The position numbers were made by a program, and so were the translations under genes. A DNA stretch of 64,000 nt from Psychrobacillus sp. FSL H8-0483 (GTDB lineage: Bacteria; Bacillota; Bacilli; Bacillales_A; Planococcaceae), in NCBI RefSeq assembly GCF_038637725.1, contig NZ_CP152052.1, positions 541,501 to 605,500 of the forward strand. Direction: 5' to 3'. The first letter of the stretch is position 1; each line of letters opens with the position of its first letter. Below are positions 24,522 through 33,434 of the stretch, piece by piece. The notes under the pieces were generated by a model, which was not told the DNA's origin, searched no databases, and was given only the letters and a program-made list of their open reading frames with translations.

Positions 24522-26681
24522 ATGAAAAAGTGGATTATTTCAATTATTGCGTTATGTCTACTAATTGCGGTGGGTATGTTTTATTCTACGAAACAATCGG
24601 TAAATGCGCATAACGTAGTATTGTCTAACCAAGTATTTAATGCAACATTTTCTTCAGCAATAAGTAATGCTGACTGGGAAAAAGGAGATATATATGTAAA
24701 GAATCAGCAAGGAAAGAAAATTGATGTAGATTACGAACTATCTGACAATGGAAAGTACATCGAAATTCCGGGATTAAGCGAAGGAACGTATACAATGTTT
24801 ATGAAAAAAAAGTATGGAATGGGAAAAACGAGAGTTCAATTCAATGTATTTGAAGACATTCAACCAGTGAATTCCAGAGCAGAGTTAACTGCTTATTTTG
24901 ATTTAGTAAAAAAGGTACAAGGAAATGGGAAGGAAGATTTAGTAACTACAGAAACGGAAGAATCATCCGTTTTAAGTGTAGAAGCTAAAGACTCCTCCAG
25001 TTCTCGAGGTGGGGATTATTCTACTACAAATAATCAGGTTGAAGGGGTAGATGAGGCCGATATGGTCAAAACAAACGGTTCTCATATATTCTCTATAAGT
25101 GAAAATAATGTGGTAATCGTAAATGTGAAAGATTCAGTAAACATGAAAGAAGAAGCAAAAATTAGATTTACAAATGATTTTTATCCTAATCAACTATTAT
25201 TATCGGATAAAACATTAATGGTTATTGGTCAAAAAAATAATATACCTCTTGTAATAGAAGAGGATAATACAGAAGAAACGGAATCAAAAAGTACAAAAGA
25301 AATGAAGAAAATAGACCAACCAATAGATTCAATGACGACAGTGTATTTCTATGATATTTCCAATCCAAAACATCCTCAACTACTAAGAGAAATTGCGACA
25401 GAGGGGTATATGGTTGGTGCGCGTTTGACGGATAACGTACTCTATTACGTAACATCTGTTTATCCAAGATACTCGATTATGGAAGGAAATGAAGATGTAG
25501 AGCTTCGTCCATATACACATGATTCTAGTAGGTATTTGTTACCGAAGCCTCTGAGCTATTCAAATATCTCTATTTTACCGAGTACTTTAGTAGCCAATTA
25601 TAGTGTCATTACAGCTATTGACGTAGAAAATTTGTTGGAAAATAAAGTGATAACGAAAGCATATTTAGGCGGAAGTGAACAACTATACATGTCACAAGAC
25701 AACTTATATTTAACTTCTACTTATTATGATTCATCTAACACGAATCAAAATGCCCGGGAAATGATTTGGAATCCAGGTAAAATGGATACAGAAGTATTTA
25801 AATTTGCTCTGAATAATACGTCTGTAGAATTCGTAGGATCAAGTCGTTTAAGTGGAACGATACTAAATCAGTTTTCAATGGATGAACATGATGGATATTT
25901 CCGAGTAGTAACGACGAAAGGTAACCGATGGGATGAAAATGAGGTTTCAGAAAACAATTTGTTTATATTAGATAAAAAAATGAAACAAGTTGGATCCTTA
26001 ACAGGTTTAGCGAAAGACGAAAGAATTTATTCCGCGAGATTTATGGGAGATAAAGCATATATGGTGACATTCAAGGAAACAGATCCGCTATTTGTAATTG
26101 ATGTCGCAACTCCATCAGCACCAAAAGTATTGGGAGAATTAAAAATTCCTGGGTTTAGCAACTATTTACATCCATTAGATGAAACCCACTTAATAGGATT
26201 TGGCTATGAAACAAAAGTAGTTCCACAAGAAGGAAGTAAAGAACCACTTATCATGACAGAAGGAATGAAAATATCTTTATTTGATGTAACGGATCTTGCA
26301 AACCCGAAAGAATTGGACACAGAAATAATAGGTGAACAAGGAACTTATTCAGCGATTCAACATGATCACCGTGCACTGTTCCAACATCGGGATAAAAATT
26401 TATACGGCTTTCCACTTTCGATATATGGGAAAGAAGAAGGGCAAGAATATAATCAATTTAAACAAGATGGTGCATTAATATATGAAATAACACCCGAAAA
26501 AGGAATTGTTCTAAAAGGGGATTTATTAAAACCAGAAAATCCAGCTCAGCTTTACGAGGACTGGGAAGAAATGATTCAACGTATACTGTATGTAGAAGAC
26601 TCTTTATATACAATTGCAATGAAAGAGATTAAAAGGTACAACCTGAACACATATGAAGAAATTGGAAAACTAGCATATTAG
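24522..26681 (+). CDS. Secreted protein with beta-propeller domain (PF09826 type)
   Basis: 719 residues, ATG after AGAGAGGG. Residues 1-29 are a signal peptide or anchor (Lys-rich start, IISIIALCLLIAVGMFY). A first beta domain (about 30-110) has the SbsA/bacterial Ig-like pattern VFNATFSSAIS and IPGLSEGTYTMFM. The propeller starts at about residue 170 with NQVEGVDEADMVKTNGSHIF, the diagnostic motif of the family. It continues to the end with blade motifs such as VYFYDISNPKHPQLLREI and ISLFDVTDLANPKELDTE. Function unknown; it is expected to be surface-associated. Monocistronic with its own terminator. Confidence 0.85.
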   Translation: MKKWIISIIALCLLIAVGMFYSTKQSVNAHNVVLSNQVFNATFSSAISNADWEKGDIYVKNQQGKKIDVDYELSDNGKYIEIPGLSEGTYTMFMKKKYGMGKTRVQFNVFEDIQPVNSRAELTAYFDLVKKVQGNGKEDLVTTETEESSVLSVEAKDSSSSRGGDYSTTNNQVEGVDEADMVKTNGSHIFSISENNVVIVNVKDSVNMKEEAKIRFTNDFYPNQLLLSDKTLMVIGQKNNIPLVIEEDNTEETESKSTKEMKKIDQPIDSMTTVYFYDISNPKHPQLLREIATEGYMVGARLTDNVLYYVTSVYPRYSIMEGNEDVELRPYTHDSSRYLLPKPLSYSNISILPSTLVANYSVITAIDVENLLENKVITKAYLGGSEQLYMSQDNLYLTSTYYDSSNTNQNAREMIWNPGKMDTEVFKFALNNTSVEFVGSSRLSGTILNQFSMDEHDGYFRVVTTKGNRWDENEVSENNLFILDKKMKQVGSLTGLAKDERIYSARFMGDKAYMVTFKETDPLFVIDVATPSAPKVLGELKIPGFSNYLHPLDETHLIGFGYETKVVPQEGSKEPLIMTEGMKISLFDVTDLANPKELDTEIIGEQGTYSAIQHDHRALFQHRDKNLYGFPLSIYGKEEGQEYNQFKQDGALIYEITPEKGIVLKGDLLKPENPAQLYEDWEEMIQRILYVEDSLYTIAMKEIKRYNLNTYEEIGKLAY

Positions 26682-26685
26682 ATGA

Positions 26686-26718
26686 GAAAGTGACTGTAAA
26701 GGTCACTTTCTTTATTTT
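26686..26718 (+). terminator. Rho-independent terminator
   Basis: GAAAGTGAC pairs with GTCACTTTC around a 7-base loop and TTTATTTT follows. Confidence 0.8.
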
Positions 26719-26913
26719 GGGGAAATAATAAAATGATAACTTCAAATTGCAAATGTAAGTTAAACGTGTGAACACGACTATTTTACTTATCTAATACATA
26801 CATATTTCATTAGATGAACGAGAGGAATTTGTGATAAAGTTTAGTCTGGATTGTATTTACGTGCAACGTTCGATAAGATTACTTTACATGGTAGAAGGAA
26901 GGTGTTTCGATTG

Positions 26914-27654
26914 ATGCCAGACTATGAATTAGCTGTAGAATGCTGTTTAATGGCAGGTCGTTTAATGATGGAAAGTGGAGCGGAGACGTATCGAGCAGAA
27001 GATACGATGGACCGTATGGCGATCTCTCAGCAGTTAACCCAATCGCAAAGTTTTGTTACACCAACTGGAATTATTTTTAGTGGAAACAAAAATCTACCTA
27101 CTCGGTTAGTTAGGATAAATAAAAGGACTACTGACTTAGAAAAGATTGCGCTTGTAAATGGGGTTTCCAGAAAATTAGCAAGTGCAGAAATTAGACTAGA
27201 AGAAGCATATGAAGAACTAAAAAAAATTGATGAAGAGCATAAAACATATCCCTTTTGGATTAAAATAATTGCTGCCTCCATAGCATCAGGAGCGTTTTTG
27301 TTGTTATTTGGAGCCCCTTTGTTTGATGTTCCTTCAGCTATGATCGCGGGCGGTGTTGGATACTCCGTTGCTGAGATGTTAGAAGAGAAAACAAGAGTTA
27401 AGTTCTTTGCGGAGTTCCTAGCAGCTTTAGTTATAAGTGTGATGGCTACTTTTTCCGTAGCATATGGATTAGGGTATGAAATAGATAAGATAATTATTGG
27501 TTCCGTTATGCCTCTTGTTCCTGGATTACTCATAACGAATGCAGTACGTGATCTAATGGCAGGTCATTTTGTATCGGGTTTGTCAAAGGGAGCTGAAGCG
27601 TTTCTTACAGCCTTTGCGATTGGCGCAGGAGTAGCGCTCGTACTATCACTGTAA
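26914..27654 (+). CDS. Threonine/serine exporter ThrE-type, N-terminal subunit (YjjP-like)
   Basis: About 246 residues. A hydrophilic N-terminal part contains CCLMAGRLMMESGAETYRAE and TPTGIIFSGN, the DUF1212 signature; five membrane helices follow from residue 110. The end carries GSVMPLVPGLLITNAVRDLM, with the conserved Pro-Gly. GAAGGAAGGTG precedes ATG 26914 and a TTG at 26911; either could be used. The next gene, 12 bases on, encodes the complementary C-terminal-type subunit. Full-length ThrE of Corynebacterium exports threonine and serine; Bacillales split it in two. Confidence 0.83.
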   Translation: MPDYELAVECCLMAGRLMMESGAETYRAEDTMDRMAISQQLTQSQSFVTPTGIIFSGNKNLPTRLVRINKRTTDLEKIALVNGVSRKLASAEIRLEEAYEELKKIDEEHKTYPFWIKIIAASIASGAFLLLFGAPLFDVPSAMIAGGVGYSVAEMLEEKTRVKFFAEFLAALVISVMATFSVAYGLGYEIDKIIIGSVMPLVPGLLITNAVRDLMAGHFVSGLSKGAEAFLTAFAIGAGVALVLSL

Positions 27655-27666
27655 GGAGGAATTAAC

Positions 27667-28116
27667 ATGACATATTTATTGCAAGGAATACTAAGCTTTA
27701 TTGCTGCTTCGGCATTTGGAGTAATATTTAACGCACCGAAAAAGTCCCTCTTTTACTGTGGGCTTGTAGGGATGACCGGATGGCTAGTTTATTCTTTTGT
27801 AAACCATTTAAATAATGACCAAGTGATTGCTTCCTTTGCTGGTTCATTTTCTGTTGCATTTGTTGCGCATTTAATGGCTAAAAAGTTTAAAATGCCAATG
27901 ATTATTTTTAGTGTAGCAGGAATTATCCCTCTAGTCCCAGGAGGCTCAGCGTATAATGCAATGCGCAATGTGGTGGAAAAAGACTATGGAGTAGCCGTAG
28001 AATATGCAGCACTAGCATTAATGATTTCGGGGTCAATTGCAATGGGATTAGTTTTTGCAGAAATTATTACACAAATTTGGGTAAAAGTTATAGGAAAATT
28101 AAAATTAAAACCGTGA
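27667..28116 (+). CDS. Threonine/serine exporter ThrE-type, C-terminal subunit (YjjB-like)
   Basis: 149 residues with four predicted helices, ATG after AAGGAGG. KSLFYCGLVGMTGWLVYSFV and FSVAGIIPLVPGGSAYNAMR match the DUF3815/YjjB family. The Pro-Gly-Gly motif echoes the N-terminal partner. The two genes form a two-cistron operon that ends in a terminator at 28108-28147. Confidence 0.83.
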   Translation: MTYLLQGILSFIAASAFGVIFNAPKKSLFYCGLVGMTGWLVYSFVNHLNNDQVIASFAGSFSVAFVAHLMAKKFKMPMIIFSVAGIIPLVPGGSAYNAMRNVVEKDYGVAVEYAALALMISGSIAMGLVFAEIITQIWVKVIGKLKLKP

Positions 28117-28147
28117 GAAAAAGGAAATCCTTTACTCACGGTTTTTT
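28108..28147 (+). terminator. Terminator of the split ThrE operon
   Basis: AAACCGTGAG pairs with CTCACGGTTT around a short loop and TTTTT follows. The stem begins over the last codons. Confidence 0.85.
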
Positions 28148-28218
28148 TAGCTAAAGGATAAGTAAGAATTTATTCTCTCGTTATCCAAAATAGTACTAAC
28201 CTGTTGACTAAAGTTGTA

Positions 28219-28403
28219 AGAGGGCGATGGATGGACAAAAAGCCACAAGATTACCGAAAAAGTGAGAGGAGGATCGTGACGCTAGTCACGATTCTCCTCT
28301 CTTTAAAATTGCTCGGTAATGATGCAGCTAAAGTCCATTCCAAAGCAATCCGGAAATGTCTGCAAACAGGTATTGCACTTAAAGGGCACTTGCGCTTTTC
28401 TTA
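28219..28403. repeat. Structured intergenic element, copy A
   Basis: Nested inverted repeats define the element. GGATGGAC (28229-28236) pairs with GTCCATTCC (28333-28341). ATTACCGA (28250-28257) pairs with TCGGTAAT (28313-28320). A central 17-bp hairpin is built from GAGAGGAGGATCGTGAC (28264-28280) and its complement (28285-28301), with loop GCTA. The 3' part reads GGTATTGCACTTAAAGGGCA then TTGCGCTTTTCTTA. Copies B (36655) and C (37249) keep the same order of paired blocks with different bases in the stems. The element ends in the stop codon of the EAL gene (28401-28403, minus strand). Confidence 0.7.
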
Positions 28404-30419
28404 GTTAAGTTTAAGCAGCATTTCCACTTCTTTAGCTGATATGGGCTGACTAATATAATAGCCTTGGACAGAGTCACAGCCCATTTGGGTTAATAAATCA
28501 TACTGTTCTTTCGTTTCTACTCCTTCTGCAACTACTCCGACGTTTAGAGATTGTCCGAAATAGATTAAACCTTGTACGAGTTTTTGCAGTTTTTCCTGTT
28601 GAGTAATGGAACTTACAAACGATTTATCAATTTTTAACTTTTTAATAGGAAGAAGCTGCAAATATCTTAGCGAGGCATAGCCTGTTCCGAAATCATCCAA
28701 AATGAAAACTATTCCTTCTTCCTTAAGCGTTTGCATTTGTTGAATGATTGATTTCTCTGCTTCTGCTTCCAAAGCAAACTTTTCCGTAAATTCAATTTGT
28801 ATTAATTCAGGTGAGCAATTATACTTTTTCAAAACTTTTCGAATGGTTTTTACCATGTTTTTATCTCGAAATTCTCGAATGGAAGAGTTAAAACTTACTT
28901 TTACTGGGATACCTTGTTGCTGCCAAATAGCGGCTTGCTCACAGGACTTCTCAAGAATAAAAGTACCGATATCATTAATTAAACCAGTCTCTTCTGCAAT
29001 TGGTATTAACTCATCAGGAGGAACAACACCAAGGACATCATCTTCCCAACGTACAAGCGCTTCTACAGCAGTAATTTTGCCTATCGCCAGATCTCGTTGT
29101 GGTAAATACATAACATGCAAATCATTATGATTAAGTGCTACTAGTAATCTTTTTTCGATTTGAATTCTTCGAGTGAGCTTGTAGTGGTCTGATTGGGAAA
29201 GACTCGAAATCATTCCTCCACCTTCTAGTTTTACTTTTTGGATAGTAGAATTGGTTGCTTTTAATAAATGTAAGTAAGATTGTTGATCTTCAGGGAATCT
29301 TGTAATGGCTCCACTAACTGTGATAGGAATAACTCTACTGTCTAGATAGATAGGATTTTGTTTTAAAAAGTTCACAAATCCCTGTATATACCAATCACTT
29401 AAAGGTGTAATGAGTGCAAAATCATCTCCATCCGCTCGAGCTATAATGGAATCTTCGAAATAGATCTTCAATCTTTTAGTAAACTCGATCAACAAAAGAG
29501 ATTTCGTTTGATCGTTAAAGATATCTTTTAAGGTATAGAATTGATCGATACTAATAAAAACAAAAGAAAAATGTTTGTTATCTTCAATATATTCCGTGAC
29601 AACTTCTTCTAAACGATGTCTACTCATTAATCCTGTTTCCGTATCTACATAAGCTATTTGCTCAAGTCTAGATTGTAATAATTTTTTTTCTGTAATTTCT
29701 TCTTCCAATAACAAATAGTAAAGCGTATTATTTTCAGTATCGGTAATCGGTATTGCAAGTATGTTCACCCAATAGTTAAGACCATCTTTTGTCATTTTTT
29801 CGACAGTACCCTGGAACTTGTTTCCTTTTTGGATAGTATGGATAATTTCATCTGCAATGCTAATATGATCAGGTGTATTAGGGAAGAGTTGCCAAAATGA
29901 TTTTCCTAATATACGTTTAGGTGTCCAGTTACTTTTCTTTAGAAACGATTCATTGGCATGAATAATAAGTCCTTCATTGTCTAAATAAAGGACCATAAAA
30001 GAATCCGATAATCCTTTTTTCAGGAGCTGTAATTCTAAAAATGAATAATCTTGATTTTGAATTGTATTGGACTCTATTTGAAATAAAACATAAGATTTAT
30101 CGTCTATGGAGAAAGATTTTGCAATGAGAGAAGTCTTAGTAGTTTCTCTATCTTTAGAATAAATAACAACTGGATTCAAACGAACGGGATCTACATTTTG
30201 TACTATTGTTTCCCATTTGGCGGATAGGTGTCCATTAGTATACTCATTAAATATCGGTAACTTTAACCCTTTTAAATCATCAAAGTGATAGCCAAATTGT
30301 TTTTCTGCCTCACTACTCCACCATATAATATGACCATCTATATCTGTTATAAAGGTAGGATAAGGTAAATGTTTTAACACAGTGTTACTTAAATCTATTA
30401 ATTCTTCATTTAGATACAT
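28401..30419 (-). CDS. PAS-PAS-GGDEF-EAL protein, predicted c-di-GMP phosphodiesterase
   Basis: 672 residues. ATG 30419 has GGAGG 8 bases upstream; an in-frame ATG at 30434 overlaps that site. Two PAS domains (about 10-120 and 125-240) include WWSSEAEKQFGYHFDDLKG and ILGKSFWQLFPNTPDH. The GGDEF domain (about 255-410) has ARADGDDFAL, so the signature is DGDDF instead of GGDEF and cyclase activity is doubtful. The EAL domain (about 425-670) keeps catalytic blocks: VEALVRWEDD, SFNSSIREF, IEFTEK, ILDDFGTGYASL, LKIDKSFV, VAEGVET and QGYYISQP. It should hydrolyse c-di-GMP in the cytosol; no membrane helices are seen. Confidence 0.88.
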   Translation of the reverse strand: MYLNEELIDLSNTVLKHLPYPTFITDIDGHIIWWSSEAEKQFGYHFDDLKGLKLPIFNEYTNGHLSAKWETIVQNVDPVRLNPVVIYSKDRETTKTSLIAKSFSIDDKSYVLFQIESNTIQNQDYSFLELQLLKKGLSDSFMVLYLDNEGLIIHANESFLKKSNWTPKRILGKSFWQLFPNTPDHISIADEIIHTIQKGNKFQGTVEKMTKDGLNYWVNILAIPITDTENNTLYYLLLEEEITEKKLLQSRLEQIAYVDTETGLMSRHRLEEVVTEYIEDNKHFSFVFISIDQFYTLKDIFNDQTKSLLLIEFTKRLKIYFEDSIIARADGDDFALITPLSDWYIQGFVNFLKQNPIYLDSRVIPITVSGAITRFPEDQQSYLHLLKATNSTIQKVKLEGGGMISSLSQSDHYKLTRRIQIEKRLLVALNHNDLHVMYLPQRDLAIGKITAVEALVRWEDDVLGVVPPDELIPIAEETGLINDIGTFILEKSCEQAAIWQQQGIPVKVSFNSSIREFRDKNMVKTIRKVLKKYNCSPELIQIEFTEKFALEAEAEKSIIQQMQTLKEEGIVFILDDFGTGYASLRYLQLLPIKKLKIDKSFVSSITQQEKLQKLVQGLIYFGQSLNVGVVAEGVETKEQYDLLTQMGCDSVQGYYISQPISAKEVEMLLKLN

Positions 30420-30553
30420 ATTCACGGCCTCCATATAATTAACTATTATTAATTATATAGAATTTAGTGAAAATAGTCATTAGTCTAGAACAATATATTC
30501 ATGCGCATTTGTTTTATAGGCTAAAATACCTTGTATATTTATATGGAAAGCGC

Positions 30554-30645
30554 TGTTATATCTTACTGTTGTTTTTAGCATATAATTTGCGGCAGACTCC
30601 CGCGGAAAGCAAGCGGATTCTACCAAATAACAACAATGTAATTTA
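30554..30645. repeat. Inverted-repeat element, family M (TGTTATAT), copy 1
   Basis: The left end TGTTATATCTTACTGTTGTT and the right end AATAACAACAATGTAATTTA are imperfect inverted repeats. The GC-rich centre contains GACTCCCGCGGAAAGCAAGC. Related copies are at 43860-43966 and 57341-57475. No ORF; it looks like a MITE. Confidence 0.65.
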
Positions 30646-30675
30646 CTATTGAAAAAAGAGAAAAAGGTGATGTAA

Positions 30676-31590
30676 ATGGAGCGTTGGAAAGGCATACTAC
30701 TTATTATAGTGGGTTCTATGATGTGGGGTGCAACAGGTCCGATGATGGAGTGGGTATTAAACAATAGTAATTTGTCTATTTCTTACTTCCTTACTATTCG
30801 ACTAATTGCTGCTGGAATATGTATATTAGTCTTTTTGAAGTTACAGAGAAAACAAATCTTTGCAATATGGAAAGAAACTATTTGGCTGAAGCAACTACTT
30901 ATTTTTGGTGTGTTTGGAATGCTCGGTGTCCAATATACGTTCGTAGCAGCAATTGAGGAAAGTAATGCATCAATTGCAACCTTACTTCAATTCTTAGGAC
31001 CTATCTATATCATTTTATTTGTTTCATGGAAAAATAAAATGTACCCCCCTAAATATCAAATAATTGGTATTATTGGAACGCTAGTTGGATTGTTTTTATT
31101 ACTAACCAATGCAAAGTTGGATCAACTATTAATAAGTAACGAAGCATTAATTTGGGGGTTAGCTGTAGGTGTTACGTTTTCTATTTATACGGTGTATCCA
31201 GCACGACTCATGAAAGAATGGGGAGTGCTAGTCGTTGTAGGGTGGGGAATGTTAATAGGAGGAGTAACACTTGCAATTATTTCAGGATCATGGCGTTCGA
31301 ATGAGTGGGATCAACTTGTACATTACCCAATAAATATAATGGTGTTATGCATTATTATTGTAGGTACTATTGCTTTTGTTCTCTTCTTATCGAGTATGAA
31401 ATACATAACAGCAGTAGAAACTAGTATCTTATCAAGTGTAGAGCCATTAACAGCTATGATTATATCGGTCATTTGGTTTGGTCAAATACTTGGAGCTTGG
31501 CAGTACATAGGAGTAATAGTAATGCTTTTATTTGTCACATGGCTAACCGTTGCAGGAGAAATAAAATGGGAATTTAAAAGGAGAAAATGA
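30676..31590 (+). CDS. EamA/RhaT family (DMT) transporter
   Basis: 304 residues with ten hydrophobic helices in two EamA repeats. GSMMWGATGPMMEWVLNNSN opens repeat one. AIEESNASIATLLQFLGPIY is the conserved helix-4 motif, and ITAVETSILSSVEPLTAMI the matching motif in repeat two. The start ATG 30676 follows AAAAAGGTGATG. It exports a small metabolite or amino acid; substrate unknown. Monocistronic, between a family M repeat and the ABC exporter operon. Confidence 0.85.
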   Translation: MERWKGILLIIVGSMMWGATGPMMEWVLNNSNLSISYFLTIRLIAAGICILVFLKLQRKQIFAIWKETIWLKQLLIFGVFGMLGVQYTFVAAIEESNASIATLLQFLGPIYIILFVSWKNKMYPPKYQIIGIIGTLVGLFLLLTNAKLDQLLISNEALIWGLAVGVTFSIYTVYPARLMKEWGVLVVVGWGMLIGGVTLAIISGSWRSNEWDQLVHYPINIMVLCIIIVGTIAFVLFLSSMKYITAVETSILSSVEPLTAMIISVIWFGQILGAWQYIGVIVMLLFVTWLTVAGEIKWEFKRRK

Positions 31591-31697
31591 CTTTAATAAT
31601 GAAGCAACCTTTTTCTATATCTTAATAGAAGAATATGGCATAATAGGTTTTACAGAGGATTAATTCGAGTGACGAAGAATCTAGGGGTGTTGTAATT

Positions 31698-33434
31698 GTG
31701 AAAACTGTATTATCTTATTTATCGCCTTATAAGTGGCTGGTTGTTACTGCATTATTGTTTATGCTAATCGAACTTTCTGTGGAACTTGTTCAACCATTAT
31801 TAATAGCAATAATTATTGATGATGGTATTCTAGCAGGTGACCAGCAAACGATTATTTTTTGGGGAAGTATCATGCTTCTACTTTCGGTTATTGCTTTTTT
31901 TGCCGGAATCATAAACACATTTATCGCCTCTCACACGGTGCAGAGCTATGGATTTGACATACGCCAAGCACTATTTAGAAAGGTTCAATCGTTTACAATG
32001 GCCACTTTTCTAAAGTTTCCTTCATCGAGCCTAATTACACGACTAACAACGGATGTAACAATTACACAAAACGTCATATTTATGGGGCTTCGAATAATGC
32101 TTCGTTCTCCTTTAGTAGTCGTTGGAAGTATCATCATGTCCTTTTTTGTACATCCTTATTTAGCTATGTTTCTTGTAATCGGCACACCATTTTTAGTTAT
32201 TTTCCTGTATGCGATGAGTCGCAAAGGTTTAACCCTTTTTGGGAAAGTACAAAAAAGTGTAGACCAAGTTACCCGTAAAATTCAAGAAAATCTCCAAGCA
32301 GTTCGTTTAATAAAAGCCTATTTGCGTGGCAATTTTGAATCAACTCGATTTGCTACAGTTGCAGATACACTGAAAATGGATAATGTGAAGGCATTCCGCA
32401 TTATGGAGTTAATATTACCTGTTCTTTTATTTGTGATGAATGTGAGTTTAATGGCTGTTCTTTGGTTTGGAGCAAAAGAGATTCAAACTGGGGGAGCGCA
32501 GATGGGAGAACTTGTCGCGATAGTCAATTACGCCATGCGTATGACAGGTGCTTTTTCCATGTTCGCCTTCATCATCATATTTTTCTCAAGAGCAAAAGCT
32601 TCAGCTGAACGTATGGAAGAAGTATTAATCGAAGAAGAAGGAATAGAAGACTTTAGCTCAGACTTAAAGGAAGCTATTCCTGGAATAGGTGAAATTGAAT
32701 TTCAACATGTTTCTTTTCATTATCCTACGACAGATGCTCCCGTTTTGAAGAATGTATCCTTCACGGTTAAGCCTGGTTCTAAACTTGCGATTATGGGAGC
32801 GACAGGTTCTGGAAAGTCTACATTATTGAACTTAATTCCACGTTTTTTTGATGCAACAGAAGGTGAGATTTTCATCGATGGGGTTGAAGTGAAGGATTGG
32901 TCTTTAAAGGAATTAAGACAAGTAATTGGGTTAGTTCCCCAGCAATCGATTCTCTTTACAGGAAGCATTGAAGAAAATTTAGGTTGGGGTGACTCAACTG
33001 CAACGGAAGAATTACTGAAAGAGGCTGCTAAACAAGCGCAAATTCACAATTCTATTGAGCAATTTCCAGATCAATATGATACAAGAGTTGGTCAAAAAGG
33101 AGTCAATTTATCTGGTGGGCAAAAGCAAAGACTCTCTATTGCGCGTGCATTAGTGAGAAAACCAGAGATTTTACTGTTAGATGATAGTACAAGTGCGCTA
33201 GATGTGTCGACGGAAAATGCATTATGGGAAGCCTTAGAACAAGAAAAAGCAACAATGCTGGTCATTACACAAAAAATTAGAACTGCTAAAGGGGCCGATC
33301 AAATTCTTCTATTAGAAGAAGGCGAAGTTTCGGCATATGGTACGCACGAACAACTGATGGAAAGCTCCTCTTTATATAGAGAAATTGCAGAATCACAGCA
33401 GGAGGGAGACGAGTATGATGAAATTCATTCGTAA
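31698..33434 (+). CDS. Heterodimeric ABC exporter, subunit with degenerate ATPase site (YheI/LmrC-like)
   Basis: 578 residues, GTG start. Six transmembrane helices fill residues 1-310 and the nucleotide-binding domain follows. Walker A is MGATGSGKSTLL and the signature is LSGGQKQR. Walker B is LLLDDSTSALD, with Asp in place of the catalytic Glu, and the H-loop reads VITQKIRTA, with Gln in place of His. This pattern marks the subunit that supplies the degenerate ATP site in YheI/YheH, BmrC/BmrD and LmrC/LmrD multidrug exporters. The next gene overlaps by 20 bases and carries the intact catalytic residues. Role: export of drugs or peptides. Confidence 0.88.
   Translation: MKTVLSYLSPYKWLVVTALLFMLIELSVELVQPLLIAIIIDDGILAGDQQTIIFWGSIMLLLSVIAFFAGIINTFIASHTVQSYGFDIRQALFRKVQSFTMATFLKFPSSSLITRLTTDVTITQNVIFMGLRIMLRSPLVVVGSIIMSFFVHPYLAMFLVIGTPFLVIFLYAMSRKGLTLFGKVQKSVDQVTRKIQENLQAVRLIKAYLRGNFESTRFATVADTLKMDNVKAFRIMELILPVLLFVMNVSLMAVLWFGAKEIQTGGAQMGELVAIVNYAMRMTGAFSMFAFIIIFFSRAKASAERMEEVLIEEEGIEDFSSDLKEAIPGIGEIEFQHVSFHYPTTDAPVLKNVSFTVKPGSKLAIMGATGSGKSTLLNLIPRFFDATEGEIFIDGVEVKDWSLKELRQVIGLVPQQSILFTGSIEENLGWGDSTATEELLKEAAKQAQIHNSIEQFPDQYDTRVGQKGVNLSGGQKQRLSIARALVRKPEILLLDDSTSALDVSTENALWEALEQEKATMLVITQKIRTAKGADQILLLEEGEVSAYGTHEQLMESSSLYREIAESQQEGDEYDEIHS

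Noticed and set aside
28204-28404. 66-codon ORF over element A
   Set aside because: It spans both arms of the long hairpin, and the equivalent frame is not kept in copies B and C.
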